Assembly: GCA_964600045.1 (NCBI GenBank) | Contig: CAZRHS010000042.1 | Coordinates: 1 to 13,122 of the forward strand | Source of the DNA: Phil1 sp964600045 | GTDB taxonomy: Bacteria; Bacillota; Clostridia; Christensenellales; CAG-138 | Direction of reading: 5' to 3' | DNA: 13,122 bases | In this document: in pieces, positions 1 through 7,303 of the stretch | Layout: each line of letters opens with the position of its first letter | How positions within the stretch are numbered: position 1 is the stretch's first letter | The notes under the pieces: generated by a model | What the model was told of the DNA's origin: nothing | Databases searched by the model: none | The model's input: the letters and a program-made list of their open reading frames with translations, nothing else | Position numbers and translations under genes: made by a program

Positions 1-5
1 AACGC

Positions 6-30
6 AAAGAGAGCAGCCGATTGGCTGCCC
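6..30 (-). terminator. Possible terminator of the EF-G-like gene
   Basis: An 8-bp inverted repeat (11-18 and 23-30, 4-base loop, one G-T pair) lies about 35 bases beyond the stop codon of the EF-G-like gene. Read on the minus strand, it is followed by a short, imperfect T-rich stretch (TCTTTG). The stem is GC-rich but the T-run is weak, so termination may be partial. The window ends here, so the downstream gene is unknown. Confidence 0.45.
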
Positions 31-64
31 TCCTGAATTGCCTGTATTGTTTTTTCGGGGGAAA

Positions 65-2137
65 TTACTCCTCGTCGTCGTCCTCGCGCTTGGACTGCTC
101 GATGATCTTCTTGGCCTCCACGGCGGGAACATCCTCGTAGCCTATGAATTCCTTGGTGAAGTAACCGCGGGCCTGGGTCATGGACCTAAGGTCGGTAGCG
201 TACTTGACCATTTCGCCCATAGGAGCGCGGGCAACAACCTCAGTGCCGTCCTCAACGGGGTTCATGCCCTCCATCACGCCGCGGCGGCGGGGCAGGTCGC
301 TGGTGATAGCGCCCACGTAATCATTGGGAACATGAATGTAATAACGGTAGATCGGCTCTATAAGGGCAGGAGACGCCTTTGCGCAGGCTTCCTTATAGGC
401 AAGGCGGGCGGCGGACTTGAACGCCACTTCCTTGGAATCTACGGGGTGATACTTACCGAAGAACAGCGTGGCCTTAACGCCGGTCATGGGATAGCCGGCA
501 AGAACGCCGTGCAGCATGGCCTCGCGGGTACCCTTTTCAACCGCGGGAATGTATTCCTTAGGAACAACGCCGCCTACGATGGCGTTTACAAACTCGAAGT
601 CCTCGCCATTGGTGAGGGGCTCAAAGCGCATGTTAACAACGCCGAACTGGCCGCTGCCGCCGGTCTGCTTCTTGTGCTTACCTTCGGCTTCCGCGCTGGA
701 GCGAATGGTTTCACGATAAGGAATGCGGGGCTCTGCAAGCTGAGCCTCAACGCCGTTCTTATTCTTAAGCTTGGCGCAGATAACGTCCAGATGAACCTCG
801 CCAAGGCCGCTGAGCAGCACGTCGCCGGTTTCGGCATTCTTCTCAAGGGAGATGGTGGGATCTTCCTCAAGCAGCTTGTTCAGGCCTGCGAATACCTTGT
901 CTTCCTCGCCCTGCTTCTTGGCGGAAACTGCCATGGAAATGGCGGCCGCGGGGAAATCTATGGGAGCGAAGGTTACGGGAGCGGAAGGATCGCACAGGGT
1001 ATCGCCGGTGGCGGTATACTGAAGCTTTGCCAGGGCGCCTATATCGCCGGCGATAAGCTTATCAACCTGAACGGTCTTCTTGCCGCGCATAATGAATACG
1101 TTGCCGCTCTTCTCGGTCTTCTCGTTGTTGGCATTGTAAAGAGTGGTGGTGGCATCCAGAACGCCGGACTGAACCTTTATAATTGAATATTTACCGAACT
1201 GGTCTATAACGGTCTTCACGACATGGCCGGCGAACTTGCCGTAATCGGCCATGCTAACGGTGCTGCCGGTCTTAACATCGGTAGCGGAAGCGGGAGCAAC
1301 CTCAGCCGCGGAGGGCATATAGTGCACAAGATTGTCAAGCAGGGTGGTTACGCCAATGTTGGGAACAGCCGCGCAGCAGCAAACGGGGGTAATGCTGCCG
1401 TCCTTGGCGCCCTTGCTAAGGCCGGTCAGAATCTCTTCACGGCTCAGCTCGCCCTCGTCAAAGAACTTCATCATCAGCTCTTCGTCGGTTTCGGCGGCGG
1501 CTTCGGTAAGGGCCTCGTAATAGGTCTGCGCGTCGTCCTGCATGTTCGCGGGGATGGCAATTTCCTTTTCGCCCTTGCCGTCGAACTTCTTGGCGGTCAT
1601 GTTGGGAATGTCAACATAGCCTACGAACTGGCCGCCTTCCATTATGGGCAGCTGTACGGGAACGGCGCTGGGGCCGAACTTTTCGTTTATCTCCGCCATA
1701 ACCTTGGTGAAGTTGGCGTTTTCACGATCCATCTGGTTAACGACTATCATGCGGGGCTTGTTGGCCTTTTTGCACATGCTCATGGCCTTCTCGGCGCCGA
1801 CAACGGGGCCGGAAACCGCGCCCACAACTATAAGGGCGGAATCAGCAAGCGCCATAGCCGCGCTCACTTCGCCATAGAAATCGAAGAAACCCGGGGCGTC
1901 TATAATATTGATCTTGGTGTCTTTCCATTCAAGGGGCGCAAGGGCCATGTTTATGGAAATGGTACGCTTGATCTCCTCGGGATCATAGTCGGTCGTGGTG
2001 GTGCCGTTTTCAACCTTGCCCAGGCGCTCAAGCAGGCCCGCGTTGAAAAGCATGGCTTCGGTAAGAGTGGTCTTGCCTTCGCTGCCGTGACCGAATATGC
2101 CTATGTTGCGAATGTTTGCTGCGGTGTAGTCTTTCAT
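65..2137 (-). CDS. EF-G-like translational GTPase (EF-G paralogue)
   Basis: A 690-residue protein with the EF-G layout: GTPase domain, domain II, and C-terminal domains III-V. The P-loop is residues 16-23 (GHGSEGKT), G3 is 80-87 (DAPGFFDF) and G4 is 134-137 (NQMD). The domain IV signature GGSGQFG is present, and the tail is acidic (DDDEE). Canonical EF-G has DTPGHVDF and NKMD. Here the catalytic His of G3 is Phe and the G4 Lys is Gln, which places the protein in the EF-G-like paralogue group rather than the housekeeping fusA. A role on the ribosome is likely from family, but the exact step is unknown. The ATG start has an AAGGA site 13 bases upstream, which is rather far, and a good promoter at 2231-2259. 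It is a single-gene unit, divergent from the tRNA operon. Confidence 0.9.
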   Translation of the reverse strand: MKDYTAANIRNIGIFGHGSEGKTTLTEAMLFNAGLLERLGKVENGTTTTDYDPEEIKRTISINMALAPLEWKDTKINIIDAPGFFDFYGEVSAAMALADSALIVVGAVSGPVVGAEKAMSMCKKANKPRMIVVNQMDRENANFTKVMAEINEKFGPSAVPVQLPIMEGGQFVGYVDIPNMTAKKFDGKGEKEIAIPANMQDDAQTYYEALTEAAAETDEELMMKFFDEGELSREEILTGLSKGAKDGSITPVCCCAAVPNIGVTTLLDNLVHYMPSAAEVAPASATDVKTGSTVSMADYGKFAGHVVKTVIDQFGKYSIIKVQSGVLDATTTLYNANNEKTEKSGNVFIMRGKKTVQVDKLIAGDIGALAKLQYTATGDTLCDPSAPVTFAPIDFPAAAISMAVSAKKQGEEDKVFAGLNKLLEEDPTISLEKNAETGDVLLSGLGEVHLDVICAKLKNKNGVEAQLAEPRIPYRETIRSSAEAEGKHKKQTGGSGQFGVVNMRFEPLTNGEDFEFVNAIVGGVVPKEYIPAVEKGTREAMLHGVLAGYPMTGVKATLFFGKYHPVDSKEVAFKSAARLAYKEACAKASPALIEPIYRYYIHVPNDYVGAITSDLPRRRGVMEGMNPVEDGTEVVARAPMGEMVKYATDLRSMTQARGYFTKEFIGYEDVPAVEAKKIIEQSKREDDDEE

Positions 2138-2230
2138 TTGCTTCTTGCTGTCCTTTCCAGTATGTATTGCTGAATGTTATGTGCTATTAAAGTTCAGGCC
2201 AATAGATTTGCTGGCCGCACTAACTATATC

Positions 2231-2259
2231 ATTGTAACAGTCAAACGGCCGCTTGTAAA
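2231..2259 (-). promoter_or_regulatory. Promoter of the EF-G-like gene
   Basis: On the minus strand there is a -35 box TTTACA (2254-2259), a 17-base spacer and a -10 box TACAAT (2231-2236). A TG sits one base upstream of the -10 box (extended -10). This predicts transcription starting near 2224 and a leader of about 87 bases before the ATG at 2137. A palindrome TTTTGG-G-CCAAAA (2263-2275) lies just upstream of the -35 box. Confidence 0.7.
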
Positions 2260-2383
2260 CTGTTTTGGGCCAAAAAACCTTTGATGGCTCTTCATATTTA
2301 TAAGGTAAACGCACAAAACGGCAAAATTTTGCGCGGTGTAAGCCGGTTCTAATTTTTTCAAAAAAAGATATTATATAAATTTG

Positions 2384-2413
2384 TTGACAGGGAGCATAAA
2401 AATAGAGTATACT
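2384..2413 (+). promoter_or_regulatory. Promoter of the five-tRNA operon
   Basis: A perfect -35 box TTGACA (2384-2389) and a -10 box TATACT (2408-2413) are separated by 18 bases and lie 23 bases before the first tRNA. The 35 bases upstream are very AT-rich with A and T runs (about 2349-2381), resembling an UP element of strong stable-RNA promoters. The UP element role is inferred from composition. Confidence 0.85.
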
Positions 2414-2436
2414 ATCTTCTGCGGTTGACATTACCC

Positions 2437-2512
2437 GGGAGCATAGCTCAGCTGGGAGAGCACTTGCCTTACAAGCAAGGGGTCACAGGTTCGAGCCCTG
2501 TTGTTCCCACCA
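2437..2512 (+). tRNA. tRNA-Val (anticodon UAC)
   Basis: A full 76-base cloverleaf is visible: 7-bp acceptor stem (GGGAGCA with TGTTCCC), D-arm with AGCTCAGCTGGGAGAGC, anticodon stem CTTGC/GCAAG around loop CTTACAA, and T-arm with GGTTCGAGCC. The CCA end is encoded (2510-2512). It is the first gene of the operon. Confidence 0.97.
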
Positions 2513-2533
2513 TTCAATGTCAATCGCGTTTGT

Positions 2534-2610
2534 GGCCCGGTGGTGCAGTTGGTTAGCACGTCAGCCTGTCACGCTGAAGGTCAGGGGTTCGAGCCCCCTC
2601 CGGGTCGCCA
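2534..2610 (+). tRNA. tRNA-Asp (anticodon GUC)
   Basis: A 77-base cloverleaf with acceptor stem GGCCCGG/CCGGGTC (one G-T pair), anticodon stem TCAGC/GCTGA around loop CTGTCAC, discriminator G as expected for Asp, and encoded CCA. It lies 21 bases after tRNA-Val. Confidence 0.97.
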
Positions 2611-2618
2611 AACTTCCT

Positions 2619-2694
2619 GCCTCGGTAGCTCAGCTGGTAGAGCAAGGGACTGAAAATCCCTGTGTCGGTGGTTCGACTCCACTCTGAGGCACCA
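2619..2694 (+). tRNA. tRNA-Phe (anticodon GAA)
   Basis: A 76-base cloverleaf with acceptor stem GCCTCGG/CTGAGGC, anticodon stem AGGGA/TCCCT around loop CTGAAAA, T-arm GGTTCGACTCC, discriminator A and encoded CCA. It lies 8 bases after tRNA-Asp, so the spacer must be processed out of a common transcript. Confidence 0.97.
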
Positions 2695-2699
2695 TGTTT

Positions 2700-2775
2700 G
2701 CGGGAGTAGCTCATTCGGTAGAGCGCTGCCTTGCCAAGGCAGAGGTGGCGGGTTCGAGCCCCGTCTCCCGCTCCA
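2700..2775 (+). tRNA. tRNA-Gly (anticodon GCC)
   Basis: A 76-base cloverleaf with acceptor stem GCGGGAG/CTCCCGC, anticodon stem CTGCC/GGCAG around loop TTGCCAA, discriminator U typical of bacterial tRNA-Gly, and encoded CCA. It lies 5 bases after tRNA-Phe. Confidence 0.97.
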
Positions 2776-2780
2776 TTATC

Positions 2781-2855
<75 letters not shown>

Positions 2856-2865
2856 TTAAAAAGAA

Positions 2866-2895
2866 ACAGTCGCTGATTTCGGCGGCTGTTTTTTT
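2866..2895 (+). terminator. Terminator of the tRNA operon (possibly bidirectional)
   Basis: A 10-bp stem (2866-2875 with 2880-2889, two G-T pairs, ATTT loop) is followed by a run of T to 2895, a classic intrinsic terminator. The reverse strand also has a T-rich stretch (TTTCTTTTT) after the stem, so it may stop read-through from the converging phosphohexomutase gene too. Confidence 0.88.
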
Positions 2896-2915
2896 GCGCA
2901 AAAAAGTGATTTATG

Positions 2916-2944
2916 GGATAAAACAGGGCACCTCGCGGTGCCCT
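2916..2944 (-). terminator. Terminator of the phosphohexomutase gene
   Basis: An inverted repeat AGGGCACC/GGTGCCCT (2925-2932 and 2937-2944, 4-base loop), read on the minus strand, is followed by TGTTTTAT. It lies about 40 bases past the stop codon of the phosphohexomutase gene and back-to-back with the tRNA operon terminator. Confidence 0.75.
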
Positions 2945-2956
2945 AAGTCTTGCGGA

Positions 2957-2976
2957 AGGGCGGCTAATGTCGCCCT
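2957..2976. repeat. Short palindrome, possible dispersed repeat
   Basis: An 8-bp inverted repeat AGGGCGGC/GTCGCCCT (one G-T pair) with a TAAT loop sits 6 bases beyond the phosphohexomutase stop codon, next to the terminator hairpin. It has no T-run of its own. It could protect the mRNA 3' end or be one copy of a dispersed palindromic repeat. The window holds only one copy, so its repeat status is inferred. Confidence 0.5.
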
Positions 2977-2982
2977 ACCCTA

Positions 2983-4476
2983 TTATTTCAGTTTTTCGGT
3001 ATCGAGTTTATCGAACGGCCGCAGCACGGGGTAAAGGAGGGTGGCTATTTGGGCCACGCCGCCCGGGGTGTCGCTTTCTATGTTCAGCGGCATGAGCGGC
3101 TCATGCAGGCTCATTCTCAGCAGGCACCAGCCGTTGCCAAGCTCGGGCGCGAAATTCACCCGCACGCCCTCGTGATTGTCCGGCGCAAGGCTTACGCCCT
3201 CCGTCTCCTCCGCCCACTTTGTGAGCGCCGCTATAACGCCCTCGCCGTAGGGCTTAAAGTCCTCTAAATTCAGCGCCATGCGGTATTCTTTGGCCTCCGC
3301 AGGCTCCCTCAGCTCCGCTATCAGCTCGCCCAGGCTCTCGCCGCGGTCTTTGGCGCGGGAAAGCTCCGTTAAAAGCTTTACCATAAGGTACGCTCCGTCA
3401 TCAAGGAAATAGTTTTCCTTTAGCGCGCCGTGGCCGCTCGTTTCCATAGCCACCTGCGCGTCCTGACCCAGGTTATTAAGCCGTATGGCCTCGTTTATAA
3501 CGTTTCTGTAGCCGCGCATGAAGCGGCGGTGTATGCCCCCGCGTGCCGAAATGAACTCGGCAAGGCCGGTTGATGTGATTGAATCGGTAACAATTGTTGT
3601 GCCGGGGTGCTCATTAAGCTCTATGGCCGCTATCATGGCAATAAGCCTGTTTCGATTAAGCTCACGCCCGTCGCTCAATACCGCCCCCGCGCGGTCCACG
3701 TCCGTATCGAATATAATGCCAAGGTCAGCCTTTGTGTCCTCAACGGCTTTTATAATAAAGCTCATGGCGCGCTCGTCCTCCGGATTGGGCGCGTGGTTGG
3801 GGAAATGCCCGTCAGGCTCGGTAAAAAGGCTGCCCTCGGTATTAGCCCCAAGGGGTATAAGCACATTCTTTTCAAAGAAGCCGCCCGCGCCGTTTCCCGC
3901 GTCTATAACAATGCGCATGCCCTCAAGCGGGGTTTGCTTGCCTGTGCCGCGCCTTATGGCGTTCACAAGCTGAGAAGAGTATACGCTCATAAAGTCTATT
4001 TTCTCAAACCGCGCGTCAATTGCGGGGTTCTCTTCATAAAGCTTTTCCGCCTCGGTAAGCACGGCCTTTATGTCCGCCTTTTCAAAGCCGCCGTTAGCCG
4101 TGAAAAACTTAAACCCGTTCCTTTCAAAGGGCAGATGGCTTGCCGTTGCCATAACGGAGCCGGAGAACATAAAGCCCTCCGTAACCGTTGCCATAAACAT
4201 GGCGGGGGTTGTGGCAAGGCCTGCGTCATACACCTTGGCTCCCTCGGCCTCAAGGCCGGCACCGATCGCGGCGCAGAGGCTCTCGCCGGAAAGGCGGGAA
4301 TCACGCCCCATACAAACGCGAATTTCGGCCGTATTAAGCTTTTCTTTAAGTATTCTGGCAAATGCCCGGCCAATGGCGAAAGACGCGGCCGGTGTCAAAT
4401 CAACGCCCTTTCCGCCGGGTATTTCAATGGCTATGCCGCGGATGTCGCTGCCGTTCTGCAATTTGGTAAGCTGCAT
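2983..4476 (-). CDS. Phosphomannomutase/phosphoglucomutase family enzyme
   Basis: A 497-residue alpha-D-phosphohexomutase that moves phosphate between C6 and C1 of a hexose phosphate. Visible motifs: the catalytic serine loop TASHLP (111-116, Ser113), the magnesium loop DTDVDR (257-262), the sugar-binding loop ETSGH (345-349) and the phosphate-binding loop RMSLHEP (454-460). All four domains are therefore intact. The serine loop has Leu115 where many relatives have Asn. Glucose versus mannose preference cannot be read. An upstream in-frame ATG at 4513-4515 would add 13 residues, but it falls inside the terminator hairpin. The ATG at 4474-4476 has GGAGG five bases upstream and is preferred. 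It follows the DUF2461 gene by 54 bases with a terminator in between. Confidence 0.9.
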   Translation of the reverse strand: MQLTKLQNGSDIRGIAIEIPGGKGVDLTPAASFAIGRAFARILKEKLNTAEIRVCMGRDSRLSGESLCAAIGAGLEAEGAKVYDAGLATTPAMFMATVTEGFMFSGSVMATASHLPFERNGFKFFTANGGFEKADIKAVLTEAEKLYEENPAIDARFEKIDFMSVYSSQLVNAIRRGTGKQTPLEGMRIVIDAGNGAGGFFEKNVLIPLGANTEGSLFTEPDGHFPNHAPNPEDERAMSFIIKAVEDTKADLGIIFDTDVDRAGAVLSDGRELNRNRLIAMIAAIELNEHPGTTIVTDSITSTGLAEFISARGGIHRRFMRGYRNVINEAIRLNNLGQDAQVAMETSGHGALKENYFLDDGAYLMVKLLTELSRAKDRGESLGELIAELREPAEAKEYRMALNLEDFKPYGEGVIAALTKWAEETEGVSLAPDNHEGVRVNFAPELGNGWCLLRMSLHEPLMPLNIESDTPGGVAQIATLLYPVLRPFDKLDTEKLK

Positions 4477-4488
4477 AAATTCCTCCGT

Positions 4489-4513
4489 AAAAAAGGCGGG
4501 ATACAGTCCCGCC
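4489..4513 (-). terminator. Terminator between the DUF2461 and phosphohexomutase genes
   Basis: A perfect 7-bp stem GGCGGGA/TCCCGCC (4495-4501 and 4507-4513, 5-base loop), read on the minus strand, is followed at once by six T (4489-4494). It begins 17 bases after the DUF2461 stop. The phosphohexomutase ribosome binding site GGAGG starts only three bases after the T-run (4482-4486), so this hairpin either ends the transporter operon or acts as an attenuator in front of the next gene. Confidence 0.87.
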
Positions 4514-4530
4514 AAGATAATTTGTAATGG

Positions 4531-5205
4531 TTAATCAAGGCCGCAAAGCAGCCTGTAAAGCGGCTTCATAACGGCGAACGCCTCAAGCACATCGTCCTTA
4601 AGCTCCGGCTGCATGGTGCGCTTAACGCTCGGGCAGAAAAACGTCCAGCCCAGGCTTTTGCGGTTAAGATAGGGCTTCAGGCGCTCGTCCGCGTCCTTAT
4701 ACCTATCCCGCTTAAACATATCGCCCTCAAGGTGCATACCCGCGTTTTCGGCGGCCTTAGCGTATTTCAAAAAGGCCGTAGGCTTTGCCTGTATGCGCGC
4801 GCGGAACTGCGCCATAAGCTCCGTATTCGGGGAATATATTCCCATGCCGTAGCCGTAGCCGGAGGGCTGAACCTCGAAATAAAGGCCGAATCCCTCGCCC
4901 ACGGATTTGCCCTTGTGGCGAAAGCTGAGCCACGCGTGGGTGCGATAGGGCAGCTTGTTCGCGCTGAAGCGAGTGTCTCTATTAAGGCGCGATATAACGC
5001 CCGTAAGGGCCGTGTTGAAAAGCGGATCTATATCAAGTGCCGCTGAACTGAGCTCCGTAGCAAGCGCGCGCATGGGGTTTCTTATGCCGTCGTAATAGCG
5101 CTGCCTGTTAGCGTCCACAAACGATTTTTCGTTATTGAACTCAAGCTCCATCAAAAAGCGGTATCCGTCCGCCGTAAAGCCCGTAAAGGCTCCCGATTGA
5201 GGCAT
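4531..5205 (-). CDS. DUF2461 family protein
   Basis: A 224-residue protein recognised as DUF2461 (TIGR02453-type) by the N-terminal FLMELEFNNEKSFVDANR stretch (17-34), NPMRALA (43-49) and the core RLNRDTRFS...K.PYRTH (73-90). The biochemical function of this family is not established. There is no signal peptide or membrane segment, so it is probably cytosolic. The ATG lies five bases after the stop of the second permease gene, and its likely ribosome binding site (GGGAGG) is inside the last codons of that gene, about 12 bases upstream. Translation is thus probably coupled to the transporter. A strong terminator follows, making it the last gene of the transport operon. Confidence 0.85.
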   Translation of the reverse strand: MPQSGAFTGFTADGYRFLMELEFNNEKSFVDANRQRYYDGIRNPMRALATELSSAALDIDPLFNTALTGVISRLNRDTRFSANKLPYRTHAWLSFRHKGKSVGEGFGLYFEVQPSGYGYGMGIYSPNTELMAQFRARIQAKPTAFLKYAKAAENAGMHLEGDMFKRDRYKDADERLKPYLNRKSLGWTFFCPSVKRTMQPELKDDVLEAFAVMKPLYRLLCGLD

Positions 5206-5210
5206 TTAGA

Positions 5211-6197
5211 CTATCTGTCCTCCCTGAAATACGGAAGGCCGAGCGCCGCGGGGGGCTGGCTTTCCTTGCTGCGCCTTAATGATACCACAATCAGCACGAG
5301 CAAAGTAACAAGATAGGGCAGCATTTTGAATATTTCCTGGCTGGAACGGGTAAGCCCGGGCAGGTAATAGAATACCCAGCTGAGAAGGCCGAACAGATAA
5401 GCGCCCCATATAGCGCGGTTCGGCTTCCAGGTTGCGAATATAACAAGCGCCACGGCGAGCCAGCCAAGCTTTTCTATGCTGCCGTCGGTTGCCCAGGTGC
5501 CCTTTATATAGTCCATTGTGTAATAAAGTCCGCCAAGGCCGGAAATGCCCGCGCCTATGCAGGTTGCGGCGTATTTATAGCGGGTTACGTTAATGCCCGC
5601 GGCATCGGCCGTAGCGGGGTTTTCGCCAACGGCTCTAAGGTTAAGGCCAACGCTTGTGCGGTTAAGGAACCACATGGCCGCAAGCGCGATTACAACGGCA
5701 AGATAGGCAAGGAACCCATAGAAGAAGAATACCTCGCCGAAAACACCGGTGCTGTCCGAAAGGAAGGGAATCTTGGCGCGATAAACGCTGCTGGTGAAGG
5801 CAACGGATATCTGGCCCGCGCCGCCGGACATTTTGTTCAGCGTGCCGCCGAAAAGGTTCGCAAAGCCGCTGCCGAATATGGTAAGCGTAAGACCGGTAAC
5901 GTTCTGGTTTGCCCTTAATGTTATGGTAAGCACGGAATAGATAAGCCCGCCTATCATGGACATTACGAACGCCGCAAGAAGCGTTAGTATTATAGCCACC
6001 GCTGCCGAGGGATTCTCGGTGCTGTTTTCATAAAGGAACGCGGCTATAAGGCCCGCTATGCCGCCCATGTACATTATGCCCGGCACGCCCAGATTAAGGT
6101 TGCCGCTCTTCTCGGCGAGTATCTCGCCAACCGCGCCAAATAGTATTACCGTGCCGAAATATACGGCCGCCTGGAAAAGGGAAACGACTTGGCTCAT
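5211..6197 (-). CDS. nupQ: Nucleoside-type ABC transporter permease (NupQ-like)
   Basis: A 328-residue integral membrane protein of the BPD_transp_2 permease family, one half of the transport channel. About eight hydrophobic segments are visible. Family marks are the N-terminal AEKSGNLNLGVPGIMYMGG stretch and the GENPATADAAGI cytoplasmic loop, where the ATPase is expected to dock. Relatives usually have Glu in place of the Pro of GVPG. Its ATG overlaps the stop of the first permease gene by four bases (ATGA), with AAAGGAG 11 bases upstream, indicating coupled translation. The name follows the nupNOPQ guanosine transporter of Bacillus, whose gene order is matched here. The actual substrate is inferred. 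Confidence 0.88.
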   Translation of the reverse strand: MSQVVSLFQAAVYFGTVILFGAVGEILAEKSGNLNLGVPGIMYMGGIAGLIAAFLYENSTENPSAAVAIILTLLAAFVMSMIGGLIYSVLTITLRANQNVTGLTLTIFGSGFANLFGGTLNKMSGGAGQISVAFTSSVYRAKIPFLSDSTGVFGEVFFFYGFLAYLAVVIALAAMWFLNRTSVGLNLRAVGENPATADAAGINVTRYKYAATCIGAGISGLGGLYYTMDYIKGTWATDGSIEKLGWLAVALVIFATWKPNRAIWGAYLFGLLSWVFYYLPGLTRSSQEIFKMLPYLVTLLVLIVVSLRRSKESQPPAALGLPYFREDR

Positions 6198-7303
6198 TTG
6201 TTTTGCGTCTCCTTTCTTGCGCTGCGGAAATGCAGCTTGAAGTTTATGAAGAATTCGCTGCCCAGTATGAAGAAGAGTATTATGCCCTTTATCATTTCGG
6301 AAACGAAGTCGTTAAGGTCGAACTGGGATGCTATCTCGCTTGCGCCGCGCTGCAGGAATATGAGCAGCGTGGACACGCCGAACATTATGAATGAATTGAA
6401 CTTGGAAAGCCACGCAACGATTATGGCCGTGAAGCCCCTGCCGTTGGCCGTGCTTGTTGATATTGTGTGGCCCGCGCCCGCGACGGCTATAAAGCCCGCT
6501 ATGCCGCATATAGCGCCGGAAATCATAACGGTGCGGATTATAACGCGCTTAACGTTAATGGCGGCGTAGCGCGCGGTATTCAGGCTTTCGCCCACAACCG
6601 CAATTTCAAAGCCCTGCTTGCTGTATTTAAGATAAATAAACATGGCAACGGCAATGACCACGACGATTATAACATTAAGCATGTACTGCTGGCCGAATAT
6701 GGTCGGGAACCAGCCGGCCTGCGTTTTTTGATTGATAATGCCAACGGTGTTTGATCCGTAAGGATTTTCCCACTTTGAAACGCAGAACGACGTAAGCTGC
6801 AGCGCTATATAGTTCATCATAAGCGTGAACAGGGTTTCGTTTGTGTTCCAGCGCGCCTTGAACACGGCCGGTATAAGGCCCCATATCGCGCCCGCCGCGG
6901 CGGAGCAGATGAACATTATTATAAGCGCGGGTACTATGGACATTTTGGGGGCAAGATAAATCATGCACGCCGCTGCGGCAACGCCGCCAACAAGCACCTG
7001 ACCCTCGCCGCCTATGTTCCAAAAGCGCATCTTAAACGCCGGGGCAAGGCCGATGCCTATGCAAAGGAGCATCATAATCTCTCTTATTGTTGTCCAAACG
7101 CGCTTGGTTGTGCCGAACGCGCCGGTGAACATGGCCCCGTATACCTTAAGGGGGTTAAGCCCCGTAAGGGCATAAAGCACTATTGCGCAAAGTACAAGCG
7201 CCGCCAGAAGACCCACAGCGCGTATGGCAAGGCCGTGCCACATGGGCAGGGCGCCGCGCTTGGTAATATGAATTAACGGCTCACGTTTTTTAGCTTTACT
7301 CAT
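6194..7303 (-). CDS. nupP: Nucleoside-type ABC transporter permease (NupP-like)
   Basis: A 369-residue polytopic membrane protein of the BPD_transp_2 family, partner of the NupQ-like permease. It has a short, basic cytosolic N-terminus (KAKKREP, HITKRG), then about ten hydrophobic segments. The conserved FWNIGGEGQVLVGG motif follows the second segment, and a VGESLNTARYAAI loop is the probable ATPase contact. Its length is normal for the family. The ATG overlaps the 3' end of the ATPase gene by eight bases, and GGAG is present about six bases before it (minus strand, 7310-7313), so the genes are translated as a unit. Confidence 0.88.
   Translation of the reverse strand: MSKAKKREPLIHITKRGALPMWHGLAIRAVGLLAALVLCAIVLYALTGLNPLKVYGAMFTGAFGTTKRVWTTIREIMMLLCIGIGLAPAFKMRFWNIGGEGQVLVGGVAAAACMIYLAPKMSIVPALIIMFICSAAAGAIWGLIPAVFKARWNTNETLFTLMMNYIALQLTSFCVSKWENPYGSNTVGIINQKTQAGWFPTIFGQQYMLNVIIVVVIAVAMFIYLKYSKQGFEIAVVGESLNTARYAAINVKRVIIRTVMISGAICGIAGFIAVAGAGHTISTSTANGRGFTAIIVAWLSKFNSFIMFGVSTLLIFLQRGASEIASQFDLNDFVSEMIKGIILFFILGSEFFINFKLHFRSARKETQNK

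Noticed and set aside
38..2173. Two long plus-strand reading frames (38-1186 and 1223-2173)
   Set aside because: They are antisense to the EF-G-like gene, have Gly/Ala/Leu-rich composition typical of GC-biased shadow frames, and lack ribosome binding sites or recognisable domains.
2177..2431. An 84-codon minus-strand reading frame in the gap before the tRNAs
   Set aside because: It spans both promoters and AT-rich DNA, has no ribosome binding site and no recognisable domain.
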